A stretch of 64,000 bases of DNA from Cucumis sativus (lineage: Eukaryota > Streptophyta > Magnoliopsida > Cucurbitales > Cucurbitaceae), in contig NC_026660.2 of assembly GCF_000004075.3 (NCBI RefSeq), forward strand, positions 28,709,498-28,773,497, in the 5' to 3' direction. The position numbers and the translations under genes were made by a program. Shown piece by piece: positions 51,382 to 62,967 of this stretch. The notes beneath the pieces are model-generated. The model did no database searches and was not told the origin of the DNA. It was given only the letters and a program-made list of their open reading frames with translations. How positions within the stretch are numbered: position 1 is the stretch's first letter; each line of letters opens with the position of its first letter.

Positions 51382-54300
51382 TCATGGGTTTTCACGCATC
51401 ACAGCGGCTCTGATTCTCTCAACCGTGCATTTGATGAGACTGTTAACGGTGGCTACTGATCCAATTGAAAGTCTAGCCGTTGGAACCGAATCAACCAGGA
51501 TTTGAAATGCAACCGTGATGAGTGACCCACCCGATCCCAGCTCTAGAATGCCGCCGCCGTTGTTTCCTCCTCCGCCGGGTCCGTCAGGAAGTATGGCGAA
51601 TCCCGACGGTAGAAGCGCCACGTAATCCGGATCGCAACCACTTAGCACCACGTTCATTGCCACGGTGTCCACCGGAGCATAAATAACGTACGATCCTGTT
51701 GAGTCCGTGCAGCTTTCTTGTAGTATCAGCATATTGCTCTGGCTCGAATTCGCACTCTACAAAAGATAACCAAGTTTAGAATTTTCATTGATTTATATGT
51801 TAACTAATAACTGTTCCTCAATTTTTTTTAAAAAAGAAGAGAATAATGTACTGACATTAACACGAAGCAAGGAGACACAATTCCCTGAGTGACGGCCGTT
51901 GGCTATGTGCGCCATTTCCTGAACCAATCCCCCATTTGACAGAATATCCCACTGAAAAAATATTGCAAATATTTCAATACTCTGTTTACTTAACGATTGT
52001 TTCAATGTTTTGATGTTTATATATATGCTACATACGTACCTCGCTCCGAGATTTCTCTTTTCGAAGAAAATCAAAAACAACCTTAGGTGAAACTGGAATC
52101 CAAAAAGAAGTGGCGGCGCTCAACACAACACCTGGTGGTCGTCCTGGTTCGTCAGTGCTCTTCCTCGTCACAACACGTACTTCATCGCCAGCTGCAGCGG
52201 GTAATGCCGTCCAAGCGTGTACACTGGACGCACCTACACCGGCGCAGAAGCTCGTCACCATTCTCTCTGCTAGTTTCAGCATACTCTTCCTCCCTTCAAT
52301 ACTTGAGATCACTGAATTTAAATTAAATCAAATTAGTGGGAATGATGAGGAAAAACCGGGGGAAACAGAAGAATGAAGAAAGTAGAGTAATACCGCGTAA
52401 ATCGCCGGTGGGAATGGTGGTGGCGATTGAAGTAGCGAAACGCTCAGATTGGCGATCTAAGGTAGCAACCCATCTCTTAGCCCCGAAAGCGAGGCCGGAA
52501 TTAACAAGAGTCCTGTACATTGTGGGGACGCCAGTTTCGTCGACTTCTACATGTTCGACCCAGGTGATCTGAAGAAGGAATAAATGATCCAAAGTTAAAT
52601 AAAGATCAGAAATGAGATGATGCTGAATGAAAGGGTTGTTAAAGAGAGAATGAGCGTTCTGTAACCTTGGAATAGCCGTTGGGTAATTCTTGAATTAAGC
52701 AACCAGAGGGTTTCCTTCGGGTATTTGGGATGGGAGAAGGGCGCAAGGTGTCTAAGGAAACATCAGCCACAGCCCATGAACCATCAGTTTGTTGTTTGCA
52801 GTATCTTACGAAATAGTTTTCACGAGTTGGAACAAGTGGCGATGGGACTTGAAATTCAGCGCTCATCTGTTCGTTTAATACAGAACCCATCAATTTTTAT
52901 ACCAAACTTTCCATTATATTTTTATTTTATTCATATACATCGTTGTCTAAACGTTAGATTTCTTTTCAAAATCAACCAAATCAAAGTCAATTTTGTTTTC
53001 AAAGGATTTTAAAAAAAATTAGCTATCTGAATTCAAATGTCTATATAAAAATCTCACAAGTGAAAAATAATGTCATTATATACATATTGAAAATAACAAA
53101 TAATAATTTTAAAAGTTAAATGGTTATGAAACAAAACTCAATTTTTATACTTTATATTGGTTATAATTATTTAGTCTTTTGAAGTTTAACGTGTGATGAA
53201 TTATTGAATTAGTTCCCTTTAATTGTTTTTAAATTTGTAATGATTAATTAATCTTTTTGTGAAATTTTTATATTTATTATGTACCAAATTTTGCATAGTC
53301 AAGAACAAAATCACCAAAAGTAAAGGAGTGAGAGAGGGTTTAGTTTAAGTACCACATGCAAGGCCCCATTGAAGTTTCCAGGTAAGCCAGGCGAAAGAAT
53401 TTCCACAGTGGAGGCTCTCGAAACAATGCCACAAAACACAGTGGACCATTGCGTCTAAAAACAACAAACAAATACATTGTTATTAATAAGTAATAATTTA
53501 CATAACTAATAGTAATTCAGAGAGAAAATCTTGAATGAAACGTACAGCATCCATAAAAATATCCACCAACTTCATATGGTTCATGAACACCACAGCCGAA
53601 ACTCGTGAAGCTTCGGTTCTAAAGCCCATCGGCTTTCCCACTATTCCCCCTCCGAAACTCCTCAGATACTCCGCCTCATTAAGAACCACTTCCCCTGATG
53701 ACTTCCCATCTCCCGCAACCCACAACGGCTCCCCTCCCTGAGCCATTCTCCTCAACTCCTCCATCCCCGATACCGCCAGCTCCACGATCACCGGTTTCTC
53801 ACCTTCCGAAGGCCTCGATATCGACCGGAAAAAATCTGCTGCTCCATACATTTCCCCTACGAATCCTGACGACTGTGGACCGAAGTTAGTGATGCCCAGG
53901 TCTAAAGATCGCGTTGGAGCATTTGTTGGAAGCTGATAGTATGGCTTTGTGCATTTTGAGCCATATCCACTCATTCGCTCGATCTGTCTCGTGTATAATC
54001 ATCAATGAGACCTCAAAATCAGCATATAAATTGAAACACTTCCAAACAAAAACTACAGCATCTTTGTTGATGATTTTAGAATTCGGGATTTTGATCCAAC
54101 CAATTTAGGGATTGTTTTGAAGTGATTTAAATTCTATTTTCTTTGCGAAATCACTTTTTCTTAGGATAATGGTATTTGGTATTAAGAAAAATCGATTTAA
54201 ATCTAAAATGGAAGAAGATAGTTGTTTTGAAGATGTTTGTTTGTTAACGAATTATAAATAAAGTAAATGTCATACTTGAATGTATAATAATCAAAACATT

Positions 54301-54940
54301 ACAAAAGCAATTTATATTTGAAGTTAAAGAGTTGGAGAAAAGGTCTTATATTTTTGTAATGATGTGTAATTGATAGCGCTTACAAAAATAAATTCAGAGT
54401 GTAAACAAAATTTAATGTGTTTTTTTTTTTTTTTTTTTTTGTGGATGAAAGCAAAAGGGAAAGTACGAAAATATTTAATGGACTAAAAATTGAATTAAAA
54501 ATTTATGACAAGAGGCGGAAAAGGACACAGTGTTATAAATTCACAAGAATCATAAAAATCTCTATTTCCTAATTTCGGGTAATTATGATCTCTCCCCACA
54601 CCCACTGCAGTACTCCTCAGTACTCACACCCAATTATTATTACATTTAATTTTAATATAATTATTATTTGATTCTCTCTTTTTAAATTATTTCTATTTTA
54701 TATCCACGTTTTTAACCCTAATTTCTCTTTCTCTCAATGCAAAAGTAAATATTGAAGCTTTCAGGAATATACTTTATAATTTTTTGAAATCAAGAGAGAA
54801 ATGAGAACTCAACCTAAAACTTAAGAACTTCAATAAATAAATATATCTATTTCCCTACTTCATTGATGAACAATATGTGAAATATCACTTGAATTGTGAC
54901 CACTCATTACACCCACCTATACAGACACAATGCAATGTTT

Positions 54941-54981
<41 letters not shown>

Positions 54982-55464
54982 AAAAAAGTAGGGAAATAGA
55001 GGAAAATGACAAAAATAGACTTGATGAAATGGAAATAAATACGTAAATATGATAGGGATTGGAGAGGTATGTGTTGAGAAAAATATGAAAATGGAATGGG
55101 CCAAACAATAAACTCGCCGTATATGTTATTGTGAATAATAAATTTAGTAATGAATGTGGTTGCTTGTAATGCTATAGTTCTTTCTACTCATATCTATCCA
55201 AAAAGATCTTATAAGTTGCTGTCACAATTACAAGGATGAATGTCTGGCCTCAGTCGTAAAATAACTACGAACTACATACCAACCCAAACGAGAAATCCAT
55301 GTCAAAATATATATATATATATATATTTTAAAAAAAACAGAAAGAAAGAAAGAAAGAAAATGAACAGTAATCTGAATATGGTGGATTGTTACTTTTTAGC
55401 TTACTTCTTGCAGTACAGCTATTTATAACCTATTTTAAGTTATATAAAAAGGTATTTGATACAT

Positions 55465-55522
<58 letters not shown>

Positions 55523-56566
55523 GGACATAAAGAAAAAAGAGAAATAGTAATGGTAATAAGAATATGACCTCATCTCGCAAGCGGGAATTTTCAATGCGTA
55601 AATGTTGGTCGTCAAAGGACATTTCCCCGAGTGCAGTGGAGGAAGATCCGCAGTTAGGGCAAGTTGAATGAGCGAATGCTTCTCTATAGCGGATATTCTC
55701 AGCACGAAGTTTCTCATTTTCCGCCTTCAATATTGCGTTTTCATGTCTCTCGTGTTGAGCCTTCTCTCATTCAAATTAACACAACCACAGTTAAACAATC
55801 CTATTTCCAAGTTTTGGGTCATAAGGTCACAGATTTTGGAGGTTACTTTTTAAAACTTGTTTTTCCACTATATTTTAATAGCAATGAACAATAATGAAAT
55901 TTAATTAATACACACTTAACATTTCAGATGACAAAGGAGTGTTTAGTGAAAAAATCATTCAAAAAAATGTAAACTTTTAAATTAGAAACAAAACAAATCT
56001 CAAATGTAAAGTGTTAATATTTGAAAACCTAGAAACTGAACTAACAAAAAAGTGTAACATTTTCAAACTTTAGAAACTAAATCCAAAAGTTTGGAAAAGA
56101 AAAGAGAAAAAAATGTTATTCCACCAAAATAAAATATTAGATAGATTTGTATGGTCACCTTCATTTGTGTGCGTTTGTTTTGAAACCAAAACTTGACTTG
56201 CAATGGCTCCAACCCCAGCTCACGACTCAGCTCCATTCTCTGCTTATCATCTGGGTGAGGACATTCCTTAAAGAATCTGACAAATCAAACCAAAAAAATT
56301 ATTTTGATTTTTTTCCGTTGAAATGAAGAAGAAGAGGAAAAAAGGATAGGTGTAGTTCAGACGACTTACGCTTCCATTTCTTGGATTTGATGTTGTGTAT
56401 GACGATTGTAACGTTTCTTTTTAGAACGTTGTTGTTGTTGGTCAGTTCCACAAGCAGATTCCAAGATTTCTGCACCTGATTTGTTGTCAAAATCATCGTC
56501 TCTCATATTTTCCAACTCTTCAAGCATATGATGGTGAGTAGTATCAAACATATCTGGATCGAACAT
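51382..56566 (-). CDS. PDF2: HD-ZIP class IV transcription factor, PDF2/ATML1 clade
   Basis: Ten coding exons on the minus strand: 56566-56370, 56276-56159, 55760-55569, 53983-53546, 53454-53353, 52866-52666, 52568-52394, 52311-52040, 51951-51856, 51756-51382; frame is kept, 721 aa. Homeodomain at about residues 49-108 ([20 protein letters not shown], then [14 protein letters not shown]). A plant-specific zipper-loop-zipper at about 106-178 has CPNCG at 139-143. A START domain spans about 232-460 and a START-adjacent domain runs to the end. Members bind L1 boxes (TAAATGYA) and set epidermal fate and trichome formation. Gene order and the C-terminal half ([32 protein letters not shown]) point to PDF2/ATML1. 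Oddities: the second zipper reads [14 protein letters not shown] where relatives have IDRISAIAAKYVGKP, and the START region ([18 protein letters not shown]) departs from the norm. The ATG at 56566 is used because the GTG six bases upstream is not a start; an acceptor-like CGTAG further upstream suggests a 5' untranslated intron. Confidence 0.92.
54944..54979. repeat. (TA)n microsatellite in HD-ZIP intron 3
   Basis: About 18 TA units lie inside the 1,585-base intron 3. The apparent open frame across it is repeat translation (alternating Ile-Tyr). Confidence 0.9.
55461..55522. repeat. Compound (ACAT)n-(AC)n-(AT)n microsatellite in HD-ZIP intron 3
   Basis: Five ACAT units, then about ten AC units, then about eleven AT units, only about 45 bases from the exon 3 donor at 55568/55567. 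Compound tracts of this type are usually highly polymorphic. Confidence 0.9.
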
Positions 56567-57385
56567 CTTCACTTCCCGAAATTTGGCTTCTTTATTATTT
56601 GATATGAAATCCCTACGAATTAGAAGAACTTCAATTCATGATTATTCTTACAATAAATAATACCTCTTTTCCAAGCCTTCACCCAAAAACCAGAACAACA
56701 AAAGCATGCACTAACTTCTTCGTCAGTGAGGAACTCAAAAACACAACATTGATTTTTGGTCGTGTGTATTAATCATTTGTAAGGTTTTGTGTCCGATCAT
56801 TTTGTACGAAAATGGTGCCTGAATCAGTACCTAGTTTTTAAGGAAACGCAGTCCTATATATTTCTCTTTTCTTTTCTTTTTATTTTTCTTTTTGGGTGGA
56901 GGGGGGGAGAGGGGAGTGAAAAAAAAGTCCAACAAATTAATACAATTGCAAACTAATCAACGTTATGGGAAACTGTGCCTCTTAATTACAAATCATATCA
57001 ACATCCATAACATTTATTTATTATCCACTGTATTTAAAGCTGCACTCATCTTCATATCATACTAATTACATAATAAAAAAAGAGTTTAAAAGCAGTATAC
57101 GTGTTTTTAAAAGTAGCAAAATTTTACTTAGTAACAAAAGTTCAAAAAGTACTACTTTCAGTACTACCTTGGGAGAAGCTTAATGCATTCTTCCCTAATA
57201 GAAAAATAAACAAAAATATAAGCCAATGTATTAGTATTATAAGTACATCAAAACTAATCTTGTCTATTTAAATCTAGTGCAGTCGTTCTCCTACTAATAT
57301 AGAAAGTAAATTATTTGAAAACGACATCTACCTTTTTTTTTCTCTTTCTATATATATATATATATAAAAGTTTACACAAAGGTGA

Positions 57386-57415
57386 ACCCTATTACTTTCA
57401 ACCCTATTACTTTCA
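57386..57415. repeat. 15-base perfect tandem duplication
   Basis: ACCCTATTACTTTCA occurs twice in tandem, at 57386-57400 and 57401-57415, about 0.8 kb upstream of the HD-ZIP start codon. Confidence 0.85.
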
Positions 57416-57605
57416 TACTCTATACATAACATACATACATACGTCTATCTACGTAGCACTACTGTGTATATGCTTATTTTAATTTTCCAATGCTTACAAG
57501 AGGAATTTGAACATCAAAGCATATGTTGTCAAAATAACATGTAACATGTCACATCATGAAAATGAAGTTACCTGAAATATCCAAATCTGTAATGATTTTT
57601 GTGTA

Positions 57606-57613
57606 TAAATGTA
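57606..57613 (+). promoter_or_regulatory. L1-box (TAAATGTA) upstream of the HD-ZIP IV gene
   Basis: An exact TAAATGTA lies 1.04 kb upstream of the HD-ZIP start codon, in the opposite orientation to the gene. L1-boxes are the binding sites of PDF2/ATML1-type factors and occur in their own promoters, so autoregulation is possible. An 8-base AT-rich motif can arise by chance in such DNA. Confidence 0.35.
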
Positions 57614-58539
57614 TGTTCAATAACTTGGCTGAAAAAATAAAAAATAAAAATTAATATGGAACTAACTCTTTTTTAACAGCTGTTTCACCTTTTGGAATGA
57701 AAATACTTTATATGCAAAACCAATTAACGTCTTTCTGCTACTAATTAATACTAATTACAATGGACAACACTGTCAATACCATTAATTAAGTCTATGACAA
57801 ACATTTACAAGTAATTGCAATATAGCAATCTCTACTGTTAATGAAGTCATATCAAATCAATTGTCTCAATTTTGATATATATGTTTTTATTTTTTATTGG
57901 GTTTCATAACGATAAAGTTTCTATATTTACAACTATTGAAAATGAAAGAAAAATATCATAAAGTTGTAAAATGATTTTTTTAAAAAAAATTTAAACTTAT
58001 GAGTTTGTTTGTATTTTCTCCTCGACACATGAGGTGATATAAATTAGAAAAATGGTTAAATTTAATAAAATATTTACTCTCCGTAGAAAAATAATTAAAA
58101 TGAATTTTGTTTTCACTAGTTTTGTTTGAATAAATTAATTGTTTTTTTATTTTTTTGTCGTGGGTATAAAATAAAAGATTATATATAGTCTCTCACATCA
58201 CATGAAATTAAAAGAAAAGGAAGGTTGTATTAATTTGGAATACAGTAGTGAATATGTGAAGAGAAAGGGGGGCCTAGAGTGAGAATGCCATTTCCATATA
58301 CTTTCTGCTACGGGGTGGGGCTTCCCAAAGTGCATGAACTGTAATTTTCTCATACGTTTCATTCAAATGAAAACACAGTTGGGGGGTTTTGTGGATTTGA
58401 TATTAGAAAATAAAAATAGGGAAATGTGGTTGGTGTTGTAAAAAAATGAATCTTGAATTACATTTATCATATGGAATGAAAAGAAAAGATTGAATAAATA
58501 GAGTTTGTTTTGGGGCCATATAATAAAGAAAAAGTATGA

Positions 58540-58790
58540 AATGGCAATAAATAGGGAAAAAGAGGGGCAGAGGAAGAGATATAGACGAGAAGATAAAAAA
58601 AGAAAAAGAAAAAAGAAAAGATTAAGAAAAAAAGAAAAAGAAAAAGGGTTGTGTGAGGACAGAATAAAGCAAGGTTGGTGAGATTTGCAGAGAGGGTATT
58701 AAGAAGGAGGAAATTGCATTTAATGGTCACTGAAGAAAGGATTTATGGAATAAATAAAAAGAAAGAAAGAGAGAGAGAAGGAAAAGGGGT
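58540..58790 (+). repeat. Purine-rich tract preceded by a TATA-like box
   Basis: After GGCAATAAATAGGG at 58542-58555 the plus strand is almost purely A and G up to about 58648, with a second GA-rich patch at 58755-58790. This could be a GAGA-type regulatory tract, a triplex-forming tract or just low-complexity DNA. No reading frame follows. Confidence 0.5.
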
Positions 58791-59662
58791 TTTAAATTTG
58801 GGTATGGTGAAAAGAATTACTGCTTACTTTACTACCCTCAACTTCTCTCACAATGTCCAGTGTAAATTTGCTGCCAGACCCACATTCAATATTTAATTGC
58901 AAAATAACCCTTCAATCCCTCATTTATATTAATCCTTTCCCATCCCCACTTTTCCTTCACCACGAAAACGGCCTCTCAATTCGGATATGCTTTAACTACT
59001 ACTCACTCACTTTTCCGCATTCAATTCCCTTTCCCTCTTTTCTTTTATACATCTAATTTAATTATCTCATCCCATATATAACATTAAACATTTATTAGTA
59101 ATAATAAAAAACTATTCTTACAAATATAGTCATATATTACTTACTTATTTAAATTAAAATTCTATAAATTTAATAAAATTGAATGGCTTTTGGATATATA
59201 ATATGTATGTATTTATGAAAAGAATATATAAATCCATAAAAACAATGGGGAATGCATTCCAATAATGTTACAGACAAAAACATTTAATTTCCTTAAAGTC
59301 CTTTTATTATAACCATATTAAATAGTGTTGGTTATAAAAGTATTTGTTTTCCTTGTGTTTTTAACCCAAGGGATAAAATATAAAGATAACAAAACTACTT
59401 TGTGTTTGGGATCTACTTTCAATTCCAATTTTCCTCAAACCCATTTTCTTTTCTTCTCCTATCAATTTTAATCCAATATTTGTAATTAAGTGTCACCATT
59501 ATATATGATCGTTGTGATCAAATTTTCCCATCTCTTTCAACAAAAAATCTCTTCTCCTCCTCATATTTTTATTATTTTCCCTTTTAATCTTTTCTTTGTT
59601 ATTGTAAAATTTCTGTTTCACAAATTAATAGTTCAAAAACAAACTTCTACTACGTACCACCA

Positions 59663-59667
<5 letters not shown>

Positions 59668-59735
<68 letters not shown>
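59668..59735. repeat. Long (AT)n microsatellite
   Basis: Thirty-four uninterrupted AT units. The overlapping open frame (Ile-Tyr repeats) is not a gene. Confidence 0.95.
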
Positions 59736-59740
<5 letters not shown>

Positions 59741-60242
59741 ACATGAAAAATAAGGATAAATGTAAACCTAACTCAATACTAATTGGTTAAACTTTTTTTA
59801 CACATAAATTTATCTACCACCCTATTGTTGTACTAAAATTTTGTTTGATGGCATCAAACTTAGCATAAAAATACTCAATAGTAAAAGATTGTGCTATGTT
59901 AAATATTATTACAAAAACACTTTCTTAAAAGTAAAAACATTGTTTGCACAATTTAAACTAGTATGTGTCATGTTTAATCAAAGTTGTTTAAATTATAATG
60001 ATTAATGAGGGTGTTTGAAGTAAGGTGTGAGTTATTATAGTATTAATTTATTATAATTAATGAGTTATAATAGTTTTTGTTTGGTTTTCGTTTGTGTAAT
60101 AATAGCAGGAGAGTTTGCAAAAATAACAAAAAAAATTATGATAATGGAGTCCATGTCACTTACAAATTCAAAATTTTTTTAAAAAAAATTACCATCATAT
60201 TTGTCAAATTTACAATATACAAAAAAAATGTGTTGTGACCTG

Positions 60243-60262
60243 TTTTTTTTTTTTTTTTTTTT
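60243..60262. repeat. Poly(T) run
   Basis: Around twenty T residues in spacer DNA. No gene context. Confidence 0.85.
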
Positions 60263-61280
60263 GTGATATAATGCAATTTCTCATAATAGTATGTGTTTAT
60301 TGTGTAGATTACTTTGATTTGAGAAAAAAACAGTAAACACTATAACAAACAATAAACAAATAGTAAATACGATAGCAAAGGTAGGGTTTTGAAATAGTAT
60401 TTATTATACACTAGCTACAAGAAATTTCATATCCTCTCCCGACTCATTTCCCCCAACTCCTAACCCAACATGTGTTTATGCGTCAAGAAAGGTGAATGCC
60501 TTTTCATATATCTTCCAATAATTTTATGCATTGGAATATAACTTTTCTTGTAGTGATAACTAGTTGGAGATTTTTAAATAGTATTTACTGTAGTTAGAAA
60601 TTGGTATTGTAATCTTACATAATCATTGTCACAATCGATTTTAAAAGTCAAAAGACATAATTGATTATTATGGTTGTTTTTTCTTTTTTATAATACTTGT
60701 ACCCTTTTTTGTTATTATTGAACTTTTCAAGTATGAAACAACTATTCTTCTAACATCATGCTTAGGAATAAGTTAGAGATGATAACATTGTAAAACTTGC
60801 AATATAGCAAATCTGTATATGTGATAAAACAATTACAATCCTTCATTATAGACTTTGACTTATTCTAACTATATTTTTAATTTTTAAAAACATTGTTATA
60901 TATTGGAATCTAGTCAATATATATATATTTTTTTAAATGTGACTAATAAAATATAGAGCGTGGGAGATTGGAATGTCTAAGGGGAGAGGGGAGGATTTAA
61001 TTTGAGAAGAATATTTAATTTCGGTCCCGTGGAAGGAGACAGATATGTCCCCAAAGGCAGTGTCATAATCAGAATACATAAATGTAATTTTTGTTTTTCT
61101 TTTTGATTATAATGGTGAGATGGAGGGTAGAATACATGTACGTATAACTTTAATTTCCATAGTTTAGAGGTAAAGACACGCAACGACCCGACCTCCTGAA
61201 AAACGGTCCTCATTCCCATTCATTTCTCCATTTCATTCCATCACCCTCTCCACTCTCCACTCTCCATTCTCCCGTTCACC

Positions 61281-61304
61281 CATTCTCCCATTCTCCCATT
61301 CTCC
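61281..61304. repeat. (CATTCTCC)3 inside a pyrimidine-rich tract
   Basis: Three perfect CATTCTCC units, with related imperfect units before them, within a strongly C/T-rich stretch of about 130 bases (61200-61330). Confidence 0.8.
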
Positions 61305-62831
61305 CTTCTATATCCTTTTTCATTCCTCCTTAATTCCTTTCTCTTTTCTTTCTGAATATAATCAGCCTTAATGTTAATGCAATGGTCCCCTGTTTACCTT
61401 TACATACATATACCTTACTTTTTACATATACTTATACTCACACATCTCTCTATATTATTCTATCATCCTGTGTGTAACACATGTCAAAAGTTCTATTTTT
61501 ATTATTATTAAATTTTGTTAATTAGGTTTGTTTAAATCTTCTCATAATCTTTGGCCTGTATTTAAGTTATATCTTTTGTACATATCTCTACTTTACTCTA
61601 AATGATCAACAAATCAAGAATACACTAAAATTTCCAAATGACACTGTAGTCCCACTTTAGGTTTAACCTCCTCCCATTATCGGAATTCCACATTGAATAA
61701 ATTTCCATACATATGTATACCATCAACAATATGTATATGATGCATAATTATTTTTCTTTCTGAAAGAAGTGCTTTTTGTTTTTCCTTTCAATCTTAAAGA
61801 TTCTAAAAAGTAGAATTGTAAAATATTTCTTCTTTTTTTAATAATAATAATATACGGTCTACGCTAGGTAACACCTCCAAATATTTGACATATTTATAGC
61901 ATCACTTCCTTTATTGTTATCTCACCTCACAATCAAGAGCAAATCTTATACATTATCGTGAAATAAGTGCATAGCATACAAGTTTTTCGAGGCATAAGAC
62001 ATCTCATAAAGAAATTCTTGAAATGATCAGAGGAATATATATCTAACACTATCCCAATGGTTCAAAAACTTCATCAATTTAAATTGCTTGCATTAGTTCA
62101 CATTTTTAATACCTTCCTCTATTATTGAATGAATGGGTATAATTTAAGGTAGATATAATGTAACATCGCTTTCTTTAAATGGAAAGAAAAAAGAAACTCT
62201 TGGTCGGACGATAATAATACAGTCAACCAAAGTTACAAACACACACACGCAGATATATATATATATATCTGCATATTATCTTAGAAAAGGAAAATGACAG
62301 TAGTTTCGTAAGTGAAGTGAAAATAATGGGATATGAAATACATATAATATAACTTAGTGGGGATTATTTAAAAGAAAATACAAATTAAAAGAGAGAATTA
62401 ATTAAACTAGGAGTTCATATGGGGGGAAGAGTACAAATTAATGATGAATCACTAGAGAATATATATAAAAAACTAATTTTAACTGAGAATTTTTGCTTAG
62501 TTCGATGAAGGGCAGAGTGTCCACATACGATTTATAATATAGAGGTAGAAAAAAAAAAGATGTTGAGCGAAATGGGCGGCGCGAAAGAAGACGAGGGGTC
62601 TCTCTCGTCTCGGTTCAGTTCGGAAAACAGGTGGCTCAGTTTGTCTTGTGTGGTCCGAAACCCCAAATGCAACCGGAAGAAAGCGATCCATGATTTTGGC
62701 TCACACATCGAAGCCTTAACAAAATATATATACATATATTTATTTATTTACATTTATATTTTTCAGATTTGAAAGGGACTCTATTTCTCTTCTGTTATTA
62801 TTTCACCATTATACTACTCATTCATCAATTA

Positions 62832-62967
62832 GATTTTATATTTGTAATAAATATAATTGAATTGGTTCAAGCTTCGATGATACCACTTTCAAACCCAAAC
62901 CAATGCTGCATGAATTTAACTTATATGAGAAAATAATAAAATGAGATTTTATATTTGTACTAAATAT
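62832..62967. repeat. 24-base direct repeat, one mismatch
   Basis: GATTTTATATTTGTA, one variable base, then TAAATATA, at 62832-62855 and 62944-62967, spaced 112 bases. Likely a diverged local duplication. Confidence 0.6.

Noticed and set aside
54917-55108. Minus-strand open frame with an Ile-Tyr run
   Set aside because: It lies in intron 3 of the HD-ZIP gene across the (TA)n tract.
59490-59741. Open frame ending in long Ile-Tyr repeats
   Set aside because: It is the translation of the (AT)34 microsatellite; the upstream part has no recognisable features.
62497-62772. Slightly GC-richer patch with short open frames on both strands
   Set aside because: No recognisable product, no splice context, and the frames run into AT-rich low-complexity sequence.
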